This document shows, piece after piece, positions 1-7,494 of a stretch of DNA of 33,829 nucleotides. Source of the stretch: Bacillota bacterium (lineage in GTDB: Bacteria > Bacillota > Sulfobacillia > Sulfobacillales > JAIMBI01). Location of the stretch: assembly GCA_021795575.1 (NCBI GenBank), contig JAJYPH010000017.1, positions 1-33,829 of the forward strand, read 5' to 3'. Below the pieces are notes generated by a model. That model was not told the origin of the DNA and did not search any database. It saw only the letters and a program-made list of their open reading frames with translations. The position numbers and the translations under genes were made by a program. Every line of letters begins with the position of its first letter. Positions within the stretch are counted from its first letter, which is position 1.

Positions 1-1
1 T

Positions 2-742
2 TCCGGCGGCATCTTGTCCGGCTTCCCCACCGAGCCATCGAAGCCGTGCGCGTTTGGCGGCCCGGTGCCAGGGATGGCTGCCGTCATCCTGGACGAGGCC
101 GGGAACCCGGCTTCCCCCGGCACCGTGGGCGAACTGGCCCTCACGGCGCCGTGGCCGGGCATGACGCGCGGGTTCTGGAAGGATCCGGCGCGCTATGAAG
201 ACACGTATTGGTCGCGCGTTCCGGACACCTGGGTGCATGGCGACTTTGCCGTGGTGGACCCCGACGGCTTCTGGTACATACTGGGGCGCAGTGACGATAC
301 CATTAAGATGGCGGGCAAGCGCCTGGGCCCGGCCGAAGCCGAGGGGGCGCTGGCCGCGCATTCCGCCGTACGGGAAGCGGCCGCCATCGGGGTGCCGCAT
401 CCCGTCAAAGGTGAGGTGCTGGTCTTGTTCTGTGTGCTGCACGCGGGCCACGCTTGGGACGACCGGCTGGAAGCGGAGCTGTCCGCCACGGTGGCGGGCC
501 ACCTGGGCAAGGCGCTGAAGCCCGACCGCATCCACGCCGTCACGGAATTGCCGAAAACCCGCAACGGCAAGGTGGTGCGGCGCGCGCTCAGAGCCGCGTA
601 TCTGGGACGGGACCCCGGCGACGTGTCCGCCATCGAGAACTTGGGCGCGCTCGACGCCGTCGGCCGGCTGAAGCCGGATGACGGCGCCCGGCAGGTCTCA
701 CTCGATGGGGGGAACCCCGTCGGGGGCGGGGTCGGGGGTTGA
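2..742 (+). CDS. AMP-forming acyl-CoA/acetyl-CoA synthetase, C-terminal part (5' end outside window)
   Basis: This is the C-terminal 246 residues or so of an adenylate-forming acyl-CoA ligase, which activates acetate or another short acid with ATP and CoA. The reading frame is open from base 2, so the true start lies upstream. Family landmarks are visible. GELALTAPWPGMTRGFWKDP and the later HGDFAVVDPDGFWYILGRSDD match the core motifs around the adenylate-binding Asp. IKMAGKRLGPAE is the hinge (A8) motif. PKTRNGKVVRR is the A10 motif, whose Lys is the catalytic lysine of the adenylation step. The layout resembles Acs-type enzymes, but the acid substrate cannot be read from this fragment. The tail is glycine-rich, and the last 45 bases overlap the end of the convergent MFS gene. 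An Etf system elsewhere in the window makes a role in acid catabolism plausible; that is inference. Confidence 0.9.
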   Translation, partial: SGGILSGFPTEPSKPCAFGGPVPGMAAVILDEAGNPASPGTVGELALTAPWPGMTRGFWKDPARYEDTYWSRVPDTWVHGDFAVVDPDGFWYILGRSDDTIKMAGKRLGPAEAEGALAAHSAVREAAAIGVPHPVKGEVLVLFCVLHAGHAWDDRLEAELSATVAGHLGKALKPDRIHAVTELPKTRNGKVVRRALRAAYLGRDPGDVSAIENLGALDAVGRLKPDDGARQVSLDGGNPVGGGVGG

Positions 743-2008
743 GGGAAGCAATGTCATGAGCGGGCGGCTGCGGAGCAGCAGCAGGCCAGAGAGCGCCATC
801 CAGATGCCGCCCGCGGCCATAATGACGCCTGCGCCCGCCGTGGTGGCGAGGATTCCGCCGACCAGCGCGGTCGCCGGCGCCGCGGCACCCTCGATGGTCC
901 CCAGGAGGCCAAACGTGCGGCCCATGAGCGCGGGAGGGACCGACGCCTGAAACAGGGCATTGAACGCGGCGCCGCCCAGCGTCTGCCCAAACCCGGCCAG
1001 GGCGTACAGCCCCAGGGAGAGGAGGAGCACGTGCGAGAAGCCCAAGGCCGCCATGGCGCACCCCGCCATGGCGGTCGTGGCCAGCATGAGGGGAGCCATG
1101 GCGATCCGACGCGTGGCCCACGCCGTGACCAGCCCCCCGGGGACACTGCCCACGACGGCGCCGGCCTCCACCAATCCCAAGGCCGCCGGTCCCCCCGGCA
1201 GGTTCCGGAACACGACCACAGGCAGCAAGGCCAGCACCGCTCCGCCGCCCATGGTCCCCACACCGGCCCACAGGGCAAGCGTTTTGAGAGCGGGCTCTAG
1301 CCCGATGCCTGCCCAGCCCTCCCGGAGCTCTTGCACAAATTGGCGCTTGGGCGGGTCCCGATCTGTGAGTGACGGGGGGGCGGACGCCGGTGCGAAACGG
1401 AGCATGGCCAGCGCCGCCACCGCCAACACGAACGACCCCACGTCAATGAACCCGCTCACCACCGCGCCCACCGCGGCCACCACGACCCCGCCCACCGACG
1501 CGGCGAAAAAGCCGTTGGCGGACCCCACGGACTGGTACAAGCCGTTGCCCGCGGCCAGCTGGTCGCGGGGCAGGATGCGGCTCATGACGCTGTGAAAGGC
1601 GGGCCGCTCCATCATCGCGGCCGCCGTCAGGGCAAACAGGGCGGCATAAATTGCCCACACGCCCAGCACGTGACGGAAGGCCAGCACCGCCGTCAGCAGC
1701 ACCACGCCGGTGCTCACCACGTTCACGCCCATCAGGGTGCGCCGCCGATCCCAGCGGTCCACGTACACGCCGACGGCGGGGCCGGACAGGGCGACCCCGA
1801 GCCGCTGAGCGACCGAGACGGCCGCCGTGCCCAGTGCGGAGTGGGTGTCCTGGTACACAAACCAGACCAGCGCGATGGAGAAGATGGCATCGCCCCAGCT
1901 GGAGAGATTCTGGCCCACCAAGAGCGTGAGGTAGTTGCGGCTCCGCAGTGGAGCCCAAGGGGAAGCGGGGTCAGGCGTGGATAGTTTTGGGGTGCGGTCG
2001 ATTCCCAT
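698..2008 (-). CDS. MFS transporter, drug-exporter type (MFS_3/DHA3-like)
   Basis: This is a 436-residue membrane protein of the major facilitator superfamily with about 12 hydrophobic segments. The N-terminal part (RSRNYLTLLVGQNLSSWGDA, then a first-loop motif like GVYVDRWDRRRTLMG) is typical of the MFS_3 group that includes macrolide and multidrug exporters. The conserved loop 2-3 motif G-x-x-x-D-R-x-D-R-R is intact. I chose the ATG at 2008, not a longer reading to 2056, because a GGGAGG ribosome binding site lies six bases ahead of it. The gene follows the sigma-factor gene by 54 bases and may be cotranscribed with it. A hairpin at 2015-2046 overlaps part of its ribosome binding site, so translation could be regulated. 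The substrate is unknown. Confidence 0.85.
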   Translation of the reverse strand: MGIDRTPKLSTPDPASPWAPLRSRNYLTLLVGQNLSSWGDAIFSIALVWFVYQDTHSALGTAAVSVAQRLGVALSGPAVGVYVDRWDRRRTLMGVNVVSTGVVLLTAVLAFRHVLGVWAIYAALFALTAAAMMERPAFHSVMSRILPRDQLAAGNGLYQSVGSANGFFAASVGGVVVAAVGAVVSGFIDVGSFVLAVAALAMLRFAPASAPPSLTDRDPPKRQFVQELREGWAGIGLEPALKTLALWAGVGTMGGGAVLALLPVVVFRNLPGGPAALGLVEAGAVVGSVPGGLVTAWATRRIAMAPLMLATTAMAGCAMAALGFSHVLLLSLGLYALAGFGQTLGGAAFNALFQASVPPALMGRTFGLLGTIEGAAAPATALVGGILATTAGAGVIMAAGGIWMALSGLLLLRSRPLMTLLPSTPDPAPDGVPPIE

Positions 2009-2014
2009 GGCGCC

Positions 2015-2046
2015 TCCCGATGGCGTGTTTAACCGCCATATCGGGA
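2015..2046 (-). promoter_or_regulatory. Hairpin overlapping the MFS ribosome binding site
   Basis: On the minus strand, TCCCGATATGGCG pairs with CGCCATCGGGA across an 8-base loop, with a two-base bulge. The 3' arm includes GGGA of the GGGAGG ribosome binding site of the MFS gene, so folding would partly hide that site. It lies in the 54-base gap after the sigma-factor stop codon and lacks a T-run, so it is not an ordinary terminator. Regulation of translation is inferred from position alone. Confidence 0.4.
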
Positions 2047-2062
2047 ACGCCCGCAAAAAGGT

Positions 2063-3187
2063 TCAAACAACGTGCGCGTACACCACCGGTGCACGCGGCA
2101 GCGCCGCGCAGTCGCGCCACACCAGGACCGTGCGGCCGTGAACGCGGCTCGCATGGTGCGGTGGGGGGGTGGCCTGCTGAACGATCAGGGTGGGGGGCAG
2201 TTCGATTACCGTGGTGCCGCTCCCCCCGTCGTGGTAAGAGATGTCCGTCCGCAGCTGAACCTGGTGTCGTCCAGATTCCAGGGCGCCCACGTGTTCGGCA
2301 TCGGCCGCGCTGCCGTGCGTGCTGACGCGGAAAGCGGACCCGTCCCGCGGATACAGGTCGTAGGTCCACAAAGGGGCATCTACCGACACGGTGCGTCGGA
2401 CGCGGCCCAGGAGACTTTCTCCGCGTACACTCCGGAGTTGGGTGATAGGGCCGAAGTCCGCGCGGGAGCAGCCGTAGGCACGCGACATTTGCGACTGCCG
2501 CCGCCAGGGGAAGTGGCAGCGGGCATCCAGTGACAAGCCCAGCGCGCTGTCCCACGTGAAGTACGTCAGCTGGAACGGCGCATCGGGGTCAGTCACGGAC
2601 GCCAACAGGTGCCAGCCCGCGCGGTCGCGTTGGCAACTGGGGCACGGCGGGATGCCCCACAAGTCGCTGCGAGCGTGGCTACACGCTCTGTCACCGCTGC
2701 GGGCCTCCTGGTACCACTCGTGGAGGTGGCGCCGAAGTGCCTGACTCTGATAGTGCAGGCGCGACTTGATCGTACCCACAGGCAACCCAAAGTGACGAGC
2801 CAGATCCGCGAGGGTCCAGTCGTCGACGACCCGCCGCCACAGCAGGCTCCCCGGTACGACGCCGCTTCGCTGCAACAGATGGCTCGTGAAGTCAGGGTCA
2901 CCGGCCCCGTCTGGAGCCCCGGTCCACGGACCGGGCGCGCTCGCCGCGCGGTGCCAGTCGGCCGCGCGGCGATCCGCCAGCGTGCGCAGGAACGCCCGCC
3001 GGTGCCCCTCGTCGCGGTAGTGGACCCCCGCGGCCCAAAACGAGGCCCAAACCTCCTGCAGGACGTCCTCGACCGCGTCGGCCGGGACTCGCTCGCCTAC
3101 GTGCCTTGCGAGCCAGGGACCCTCGTCGTGCAGGAGTTGGCCCCAGTCATGTTGGTTCACGGCGTCTTCGCCGGTCGGTGGTGACAT
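2063..3187 (-). CDS. ECF-type sigma-70 factor with long C-terminal extension
   Basis: This 374-residue protein starts as an extracytoplasmic-function sigma factor. Region 2 is seen around residues 15-82 (AVEDVLQEVWASFW, then RAFLRTLADRRAADWHR), which would bind core RNA polymerase and the -10 element. Region 4 is at 120-155 (WTLADLARHFGLPVGTIKSR), the helix-turn-helix for the -35 element. A plain ECF factor ends near residue 170-190. Here about 210 further residues follow, opening with a cysteine pair (CPSC, 182-185, with Cys169 nearby) and continuing as a beta-rich domain I do not recognise. The ATG at 3187 has a strong GGGGGAGG site five bases upstream. No anti-sigma gene is adjacent, so the extension may be the sensory or self-inhibitory part (inference). 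The downstream MFS gene is a candidate target. Confidence 0.8.
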   Translation of the reverse strand: MSPPTGEDAVNQHDWGQLLHDEGPWLARHVGERVPADAVEDVLQEVWASFWAAGVHYRDEGHRRAFLRTLADRRAADWHRAASAPGPWTGAPDGAGDPDFTSHLLQRSGVVPGSLLWRRVVDDWTLADLARHFGLPVGTIKSRLHYQSQALRRHLHEWYQEARSGDRACSHARSDLWGIPPCPSCQRDRAGWHLLASVTDPDAPFQLTYFTWDSALGLSLDARCHFPWRRQSQMSRAYGCSRADFGPITQLRSVRGESLLGRVRRTVSVDAPLWTYDLYPRDGSAFRVSTHGSAADAEHVGALESGRHQVQLRTDISYHDGGSGTTVIELPPTLIVQQATPPPHHASRVHGRTVLVWRDCAALPRAPVVYAHVV

Positions 3188-3248
3188 GGCGACCTCCCCC
3201 GGGATTTTTGACAGACGCCAGCCGCCAAGCCGAAGCGCGGCGGTCGCG

Positions 3249-3686
3249 TCAGCTGGCGGCGACCGTCACCTCACGCATGTGGTCGCCAGCCCGCACCGCG
3301 TCCACGATGTCAAGTCCCTCGATCACCTGGCCAAACACCGTGTGCTTGCCGTCCAGGTGGGGCTGGGGACTGTGGCAGATGAAAAACTGCGATCCTCCGG
3401 TGTCCTTGCCGGCGTGGGCCATCGAGAGGCTGCCCCGCACGTGCTTGTGGGGATTGCCGGCCGTTTCGCACTTGATGGTGTAGCCGGGACCGCCGGTGCC
3501 GTCACCCTTCGGGCACCCGCCCTGAATCACAAAGTTGGGAATCACCCGGTGAAACGTCAGCCCGTTGTAAAAGCCGGACTCCGCCAGCTTGGTGAAGTTG
3601 GCCACCGTGCCGGGCGCTTCCGCGGGGAACAGCTCCAGCACAATATCGCCTTTGTCGGTCGCCATATGGACAGTAGGATTGGCCAT
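3249..3686 (-). CDS. ppiB: Cyclophilin-type peptidyl-prolyl cis-trans isomerase
   Basis: This is a complete 145-residue single-domain cyclophilin, which catalyses cis-trans isomerisation of X-Pro bonds during protein folding. There is no signal peptide, so it should be cytoplasmic. The active-site block [13 protein letters not shown] holds the catalytic Arg plus the Phe and Gln of the substrate pocket. [18 protein letters not shown] supplies the second half of the site, with His where human cyclophilin A has Trp, as in many bacterial members. The ATG has an AAAGGAG site about nine bases upstream. It precedes the sigma-factor gene by 61 bases in the same direction and may share a transcript with it. 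Confidence 0.95.
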   Translation of the reverse strand: MANPTVHMATDKGDIVLELFPAEAPGTVANFTKLAESGFYNGLTFHRVIPNFVIQGGCPKGDGTGGPGYTIKCETAGNPHKHVRGSLSMAHAGKDTGGSQFFICHSPQPHLDGKHTVFGQVIEGLDIVDAVRAGDHMREVTVAAS

Positions 3687-4060
3687 ATCAACACACTCCT
3701 TTGGGGTTGGCGGTGGCGCCGAACCCTAAGGCACGGTACCGCACTTGACCGCATGGGACAAGCGCGGTGGGTTCGGCCCAGCACCCTCTCCGTGACAATA
3801 CGGGCGCAGGAACTCCTGGTCGAAGCTCGTGGATGGTCACCCGCGCACGCATCGTGTCGGCCTCGCCGGGTGGCCTTCGGGGCGAAGATGGGAATCCGGG
3901 ACGGGTGGTCGCGCCGGCGGACACCCGGTCGCGCGATCTCATCGCGTACCCCAGCGTCCGTGAAAACGTCCGCCCGGCGGACTGTCATGCATCCAAGGAT
4001 TGGGCCTGACGGTCGGCCCGCGTGAGAACGCCGGCATAGGGGCACCCCGTATCGTAGTCT
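3687..4060. other. Intergenic gap between vapC-like gene and ppiB, no gene seen
   Basis: This 374-base stretch lies between two leftward genes. Several open frames cross it, but none has a convincing ribosome binding site or a recognisable product. It presumably holds the ppiB promoter; the best minus-strand match I see (TTGTCC, 17 bases, TACCGT near 3735-3765) is weak. No terminator with a T-run and no repeat array is evident. Confidence 0.4.
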
Positions 4061-4474
4061 TTACAACGGCTCTTCCGGAGATTGCGCACCCCGGTTCAGC
4101 ATCTTCTGGTCAAAGGTGTAGACCCGATGCTGTGGCAGATGACTCAACAGGACGCAGTCGGCCCAGTCCAACCCGCCCGCGGAAAACAGCTGCAGGGCGT
4201 CCAAGGTCGCCTGCCGGTCCACGATGTCGAGACCGTCCAATTGCAGAAACTGCAACAGCTCCTCGGCCACCGCGCGCCGCGTGAGACCGAGTCCTTGTGG
4301 CGACCCCGCGACATACACGACCTCAGACAGCACAACCGGATGGACGGCCAGGCGAACCACCCCACGCCGTGCTGCGTCGAAGAGCTGTTCGGCGGCGTCC
4401 GCCTGCTCGGGCGGCCACCCTTGGAGAAATCGCAAGATGACGTTGGCATCCACGAAGGCGGTGCCTCCACCCAT
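4061..4474 (-). CDS. PIN-domain ribonuclease toxin, VapC-like
   Basis: This 137-residue protein is a PIN-domain nuclease, the toxin class that cleaves RNA (often tRNA or rRNA) with Mg2+ or Mn2+. The acidic residues of the fold are present: Asp9 in FVDANVILRFL, Glu51 in VLSEVVYV, Asp103/Asp106 in GLDWADCVLL, and Asp122 in TFDQKM. It starts with the ATG directly after the stop codon of the AbrB-like gene (TAG then ATG, no gap). That is the standard antitoxin-then-toxin order and implies coupled translation. The site looks complete, so the protein is probably active. The RNA target is unknown. Confidence 0.9.
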   Translation of the reverse strand: MGGGTAFVDANVILRFLQGWPPEQADAAEQLFDAARRGVVRLAVHPVVLSEVVYVAGSPQGLGLTRRAVAEELLQFLQLDGLDIVDRQATLDALQLFSAGGLDWADCVLLSHLPQHRVYTFDQKMLNRGAQSPEEPL

Positions 4475-4729
4475 CTAGTCTTCCTCCCGGTAGCGCGTGG
4501 CCCAGTCGCTGGCTCGCTGCTGGCGCAAGGGAGCCAAATCGTCTACAGGCACTTCGGTGCGCCACACGCCTTTGAAGCTGGACAGTGGTCGCTGCCGGAT
4601 GGGCGTCAGCACAATGCCGTCTCCACGGAGTTCGAATCCCACGTGGTCTCCAGGTTCCAGGTGGGCTGCCTCCCGAATGGCTTGAGGGATGCTAATCTGA
4701 CCCTTTGAACTCAGCTTTGCGATCTGCAT
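4475..4729 (-). CDS. AbrB/MazE-type antitoxin of the PIN toxin
   Basis: This 84-residue protein begins with a SpoVT-AbrB swapped-hairpin DNA-binding domain (about residues 4-45). AKLSSKGQISIPQAIREAAH and LEPGDHVGFEL match the family pattern closely. The C-terminal 40 residues (charged, with Trp) would wrap and block the PIN toxin encoded just downstream. Such antitoxins usually repress their own promoter with the toxin as corepressor. The ATG has a GGAGGTAAGG site, and an extended -10 lies a few bases further upstream. The pair looks intact, unlike the MNT/HEPN pair at 17 kb. Confidence 0.9.
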   Translation of the reverse strand: MQIAKLSSKGQISIPQAIREAAHLEPGDHVGFELRGDGIVLTPIRQRPLSSFKGVWRTEVPVDDLAPLRQQRASDWATRYREED

Positions 4730-4750
4730 GCGCCTTACCTCCGTGGGCCA

Positions 4751-4759
4751 ATCATACCA
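4751..4759 (-). promoter_or_regulatory. Extended -10 promoter of the antitoxin-toxin pair
   Basis: Read on the minus strand the sequence is TGGTATGAT, an extended -10 element (TGnTATGAT). It sits about 22 bases before the antitoxin ATG, with the GGAGGTAAGG ribosome binding site between. No good -35 box is visible, which is common for extended -10 promoters. The AbrB-type antitoxin would be expected to bind here. Confidence 0.45.
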
Positions 4760-4862
4760 CGCGCAGCCGAACCAGGGGTATCTGCGAACCCGGTGCCGAC
4801 TCCCCGGTTGGAAGCGCAGGCCTGCGAATGGTTGGTCGCGCTTGCGCCGTTCGTCGCGGCAG

Positions 4863-6134
4863 CTACTGGTGTTGGAACGACACCTGGATCAGGTCGGCGG
4901 CTCCGATGCTCGTGGAAGACGGGGCGTACCCGGGTTTAAGGGCAAACACCAGCACCAGATTGTTTCCCTGGGGCACCAGGGTCTCGCTGGTGGCCCAGTT
5001 GCACGTGACCGGCCGCGTTTGGTTGGTGGGAAAGCTCCCCGCGGACGTGTCGACGAGCGTTGCCCGGAATGTGGATGGCGAGCCCGGGGTGACATACGGG
5101 TCCCAGTAGGTGTTGGGGGTGGTTCCGTGCGTCGTGGTGATGATGAGGGCGTTGGCGGTCACCGTGAGCTGCTCCAGTGTCAGGGAAGGGATGGCGTGGC
5201 TGGCTCCCCCCGATATTGGGTAGGGGCGCAGCGACACGGCCATCCCCCGAGCCGACCTGATGCGCGGCGTGGCGGCCGTGCCATCGGTTGTCGTGGCGTA
5301 CACCCGGGTTCCGTCCTGCCAGGCGACGGTGGTTAGGACCTGGGTGGCCGACGGCGTCCCCGTGATGGCCACGCGGACGGTGCCCTGTTCATCGGGTACG
5401 GGGAGAAAGTGCTGGTGCAGGCAGGCCGCCACCGTGTTTGCCGCAGCGGTCGGATCCTGTTGGCCGTTGACCGAGCTGCTGATGGCAATGGCCCAGCGCC
5501 CCTCTTGCCAGGAAACCACCGCGGTCGGCAGCACGGCCGGCAGCCGCAGCGACGCGGTAATGCCGGCGGTGAGGGGGAGCGGCTGGGCCGTCAGGGAGGA
5601 CCACTCCCCGGCGTGATACTGGCTCACCGTCTGAAGCACTCCCGTGGCGGCGGCGGGGGACGGCTCCTGCCATCCCGCGTAGGAGCCCACCAGCGTGCCC
5701 ACCTGGCCCGGTGCGCTGTTGACCGGCAGGGCGCGCTTCCCCTGGCAGAGATCGACGCTGTACATGGGTGCGGCGGAGAAGGTGCCAGCATTGAGCACCT
5801 GGCCGCCCGACGTCGCGGGAACAGTGGTGGGCGCTTCGACGAAGGACGCGTAGCCGGATCCTAACGTCGCCATGGCGCTGGCGACGACAGAAGGGAAGGC
5901 GGCAGCCGGCGGCGTCGCCGCCGTCGTGGCACGAGAAGTGCCCTAGTTGGGTGTGGATGTCCGGTGGGCTTGGGCAGGGCTGGTCTGAGCCCGCAGCGCG
6001 GGATGCCTCACCGGGGTGCCGCGTGCAGCGGGTGTGGCGGCCCCGCAACCCGCCAGGAACACCACGCTGGCAGCCCCTACGCAAGCCACCTGTTCTCTCA
6101 GGTGGGCACCGCAGTTGGCTCTTCCACGTGTCAT
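4863..6134 (-). pseudogene. Lipoprotein gene interrupted by an in-frame TAG
   Basis: Read from the ATG at 6134 (GAGGAGG site seven bases upstream), the first 63 codons give a lipoprotein signal peptide. It has a hydrophobic stretch followed by FLAGCG, with the lipidated Cys at residue 30, and then a Thr/Pro/Ala-rich linker. The frame then meets TAG at 5943-5945. It continues open in the same frame for 359 more codons: first the same kind of linker (GTSRATTAATPPAAAF), then a Ser/Thr-rich extracytoplasmic domain ending at 4863. I do not recognise that domain. No ribosome binding site precedes the internal ATG at 5873, so independent translation of the rest is unlikely, and without the signal it would stay inside the cell. 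The natural terminal stop is also TAG, which argues against amber recoding. A recent nonsense mutation, or a base error, is the simplest reading. Confidence 0.75.
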
Positions 6135-6585
6135 GCCGCATTCCTCCTCGAGACGGTATGCCGGTACGGTGGACGGCCGGTCGCGCGCCACAGTGCCCTT
6201 CTACAACGAAGGGGCTGCGAGCCGGGTTACATGACGTGCGGGCCGCGCCAGCGTGGGTTGACACCGCCAGACTGACAGCCCAGCTCCCGTCCGCTGTTTG
6301 TCCGAGGAAGCGCCGCACCGGAATCCCGCCTGTGAATGGTCGCGTGGCCGGTTGCGGCCGTCGACCTGACTTGAGGCACCGTCTCGTCGCGGCGCGCGCG
6401 GGATCGCCGTTCATGCGGGCCAGGCTGTCCATGGACAACCGGCATCACGGCGCGGATCTTTTCCGATCCGGATTTACCGTGTCCCGTGGCATGATGCAAA
6501 CAACGCGATCGGAGGTGCACGTGGACATCCGGTGGTCGGTACACCCCCGCCCCGCTCGGGGGTTCGAAGCGAAGGGTGAGACATC
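6135..6585. other. 450-base divergent intergenic region with three inverted repeats
   Basis: This gap separates the leftward lipoprotein gene from the rightward NmrA-like gene and must hold both promoters. I see no gene in it and no clear -35/-10 pair. Three inverted repeats stand out: CCCTTC-TACAAC-GAAGGG at 6196-6213, the perfect palindrome TGTCCATGGACA at 6426-6437, and CGGATC-TTTTCC-GATCCG at 6453-6470. They have no T-runs and look more like operators than terminators; that is inference. Confidence 0.4.
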
Positions 6586-7494
6586 TTGAAAAATAACGAT
6601 CTCACGGCCCCCATTGCCGTGGTCGGCGCCACCGGCAACCAGGGCGGCCAGGTGGCGCGGGCGCTGTTGCGCGCTGGGCATCCGGTGCGGGCGCTGACGC
6701 GGACACCCGCCGGCCCCCGCGCGGCGGCGCTTGCTCAACTGGGGGCGACCGTGGTGGCGGCGCACCTGGAAAACCGGGCGAGCCTGGAGGCGGCCTTTGA
6801 CGGGGCGGCCGGGGTATTCAGCGTGCAGAACTTCTGGGAGGTGGGGCGTCGGGAGGAAGTGCGGCTCGGAGGGGCCGTGCTGGATGCGGCGCGGGCCGCC
6901 GGCGGACCACACGTTGTGTACAGCGGCGGGTTCGGGGCGGAGCGGGCGCGGGGCGTCGCAGCCATTGACGGCAAAGCAGAAGTGGCCGTCGCGCTGGCGC
7001 GCTCAGGTCTGCCGTTTACGATACTCCGGCCGGCGCTGTTTATGGACGACCTGTTGGGGGCGTCGCTGCCCTTCGCTCCGTGGCTGAATCGCCGACTCGA
7101 ACGCTATCGCCGACAGGTGGGCCACTTGTTCCTGGCGGTGTTGGCAGCCGCCTTTCCCCCCGCCGCACGGGTTCCGCTCACCTGCCTCGAGGACGTGGGG
7201 CGGACCGCCGCGTGGGCGTTTGCCCATCCGGCGCTGAGCTACGGCGCACAGTGGGACCTGGTGGGGAGCCGCGAAACCGTGGCCGATGTGGAGCGGGCTT
7301 TTTCGTCCGCATCGGGCGATCGCGCGCGGCACTGGCCCGGCATGGCGCTGGGCCTCCGGGTGGCTCACCCGGAGATGGCCGCCCTGGTGGCGTTTCTTGC
7401 GCGCCATCCCGAGGGCGGGACCGCCGCGCCGCCCATGGCCCTCCAGACGCTGTCGGAGTGGCTGGCGGCCGGGCGGTTCCCGACCGGGAGTTAG
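6586..7494 (+). CDS. NmrA-like NAD(P)-binding oxidoreductase or redox sensor
   Basis: This 302-residue protein belongs to the atypical short-chain dehydrogenase group (NmrA/YtfG-like). The N-terminal Rossmann motif GATGNQGG (residues 14-21) binds the dinucleotide, and RALTRTP follows beta2, with basic residues that favour NADP(H). YSGGFGAERARG and TILRPALFMDDL match conserved positions of the NmrA/HSCARG family. Members may be quinone reductases or non-catalytic sensors of the NADPH/NADP+ ratio, and I cannot tell which here. It starts at TTG 6586, after a weak GAAGGGTGAG site. Its stop overlaps the stop of the convergent beta-propeller gene by three bases. Confidence 0.8.
   Translation: MKNNDLTAPIAVVGATGNQGGQVARALLRAGHPVRALTRTPAGPRAAALAQLGATVVAAHLENRASLEAAFDGAAGVFSVQNFWEVGRREEVRLGGAVLDAARAAGGPHVVYSGGFGAERARGVAAIDGKAEVAVALARSGLPFTILRPALFMDDLLGASLPFAPWLNRRLERYRRQVGHLFLAVLAAAFPPAARVPLTCLEDVGRTAAWAFAHPALSYGAQWDLVGSRETVADVERAFSSASGDRARHWPGMALGLRVAHPEMAALVAFLARHPEGGTAAPPMALQTLSEWLAAGRFPTGS

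Noticed and set aside
4863-5873. Independent gene starting at the internal ATG 5873
   Set aside because: There is no ribosome binding site before it, and the upstream in-frame signal peptide and linker show it to be the rest of an interrupted lipoprotein gene.
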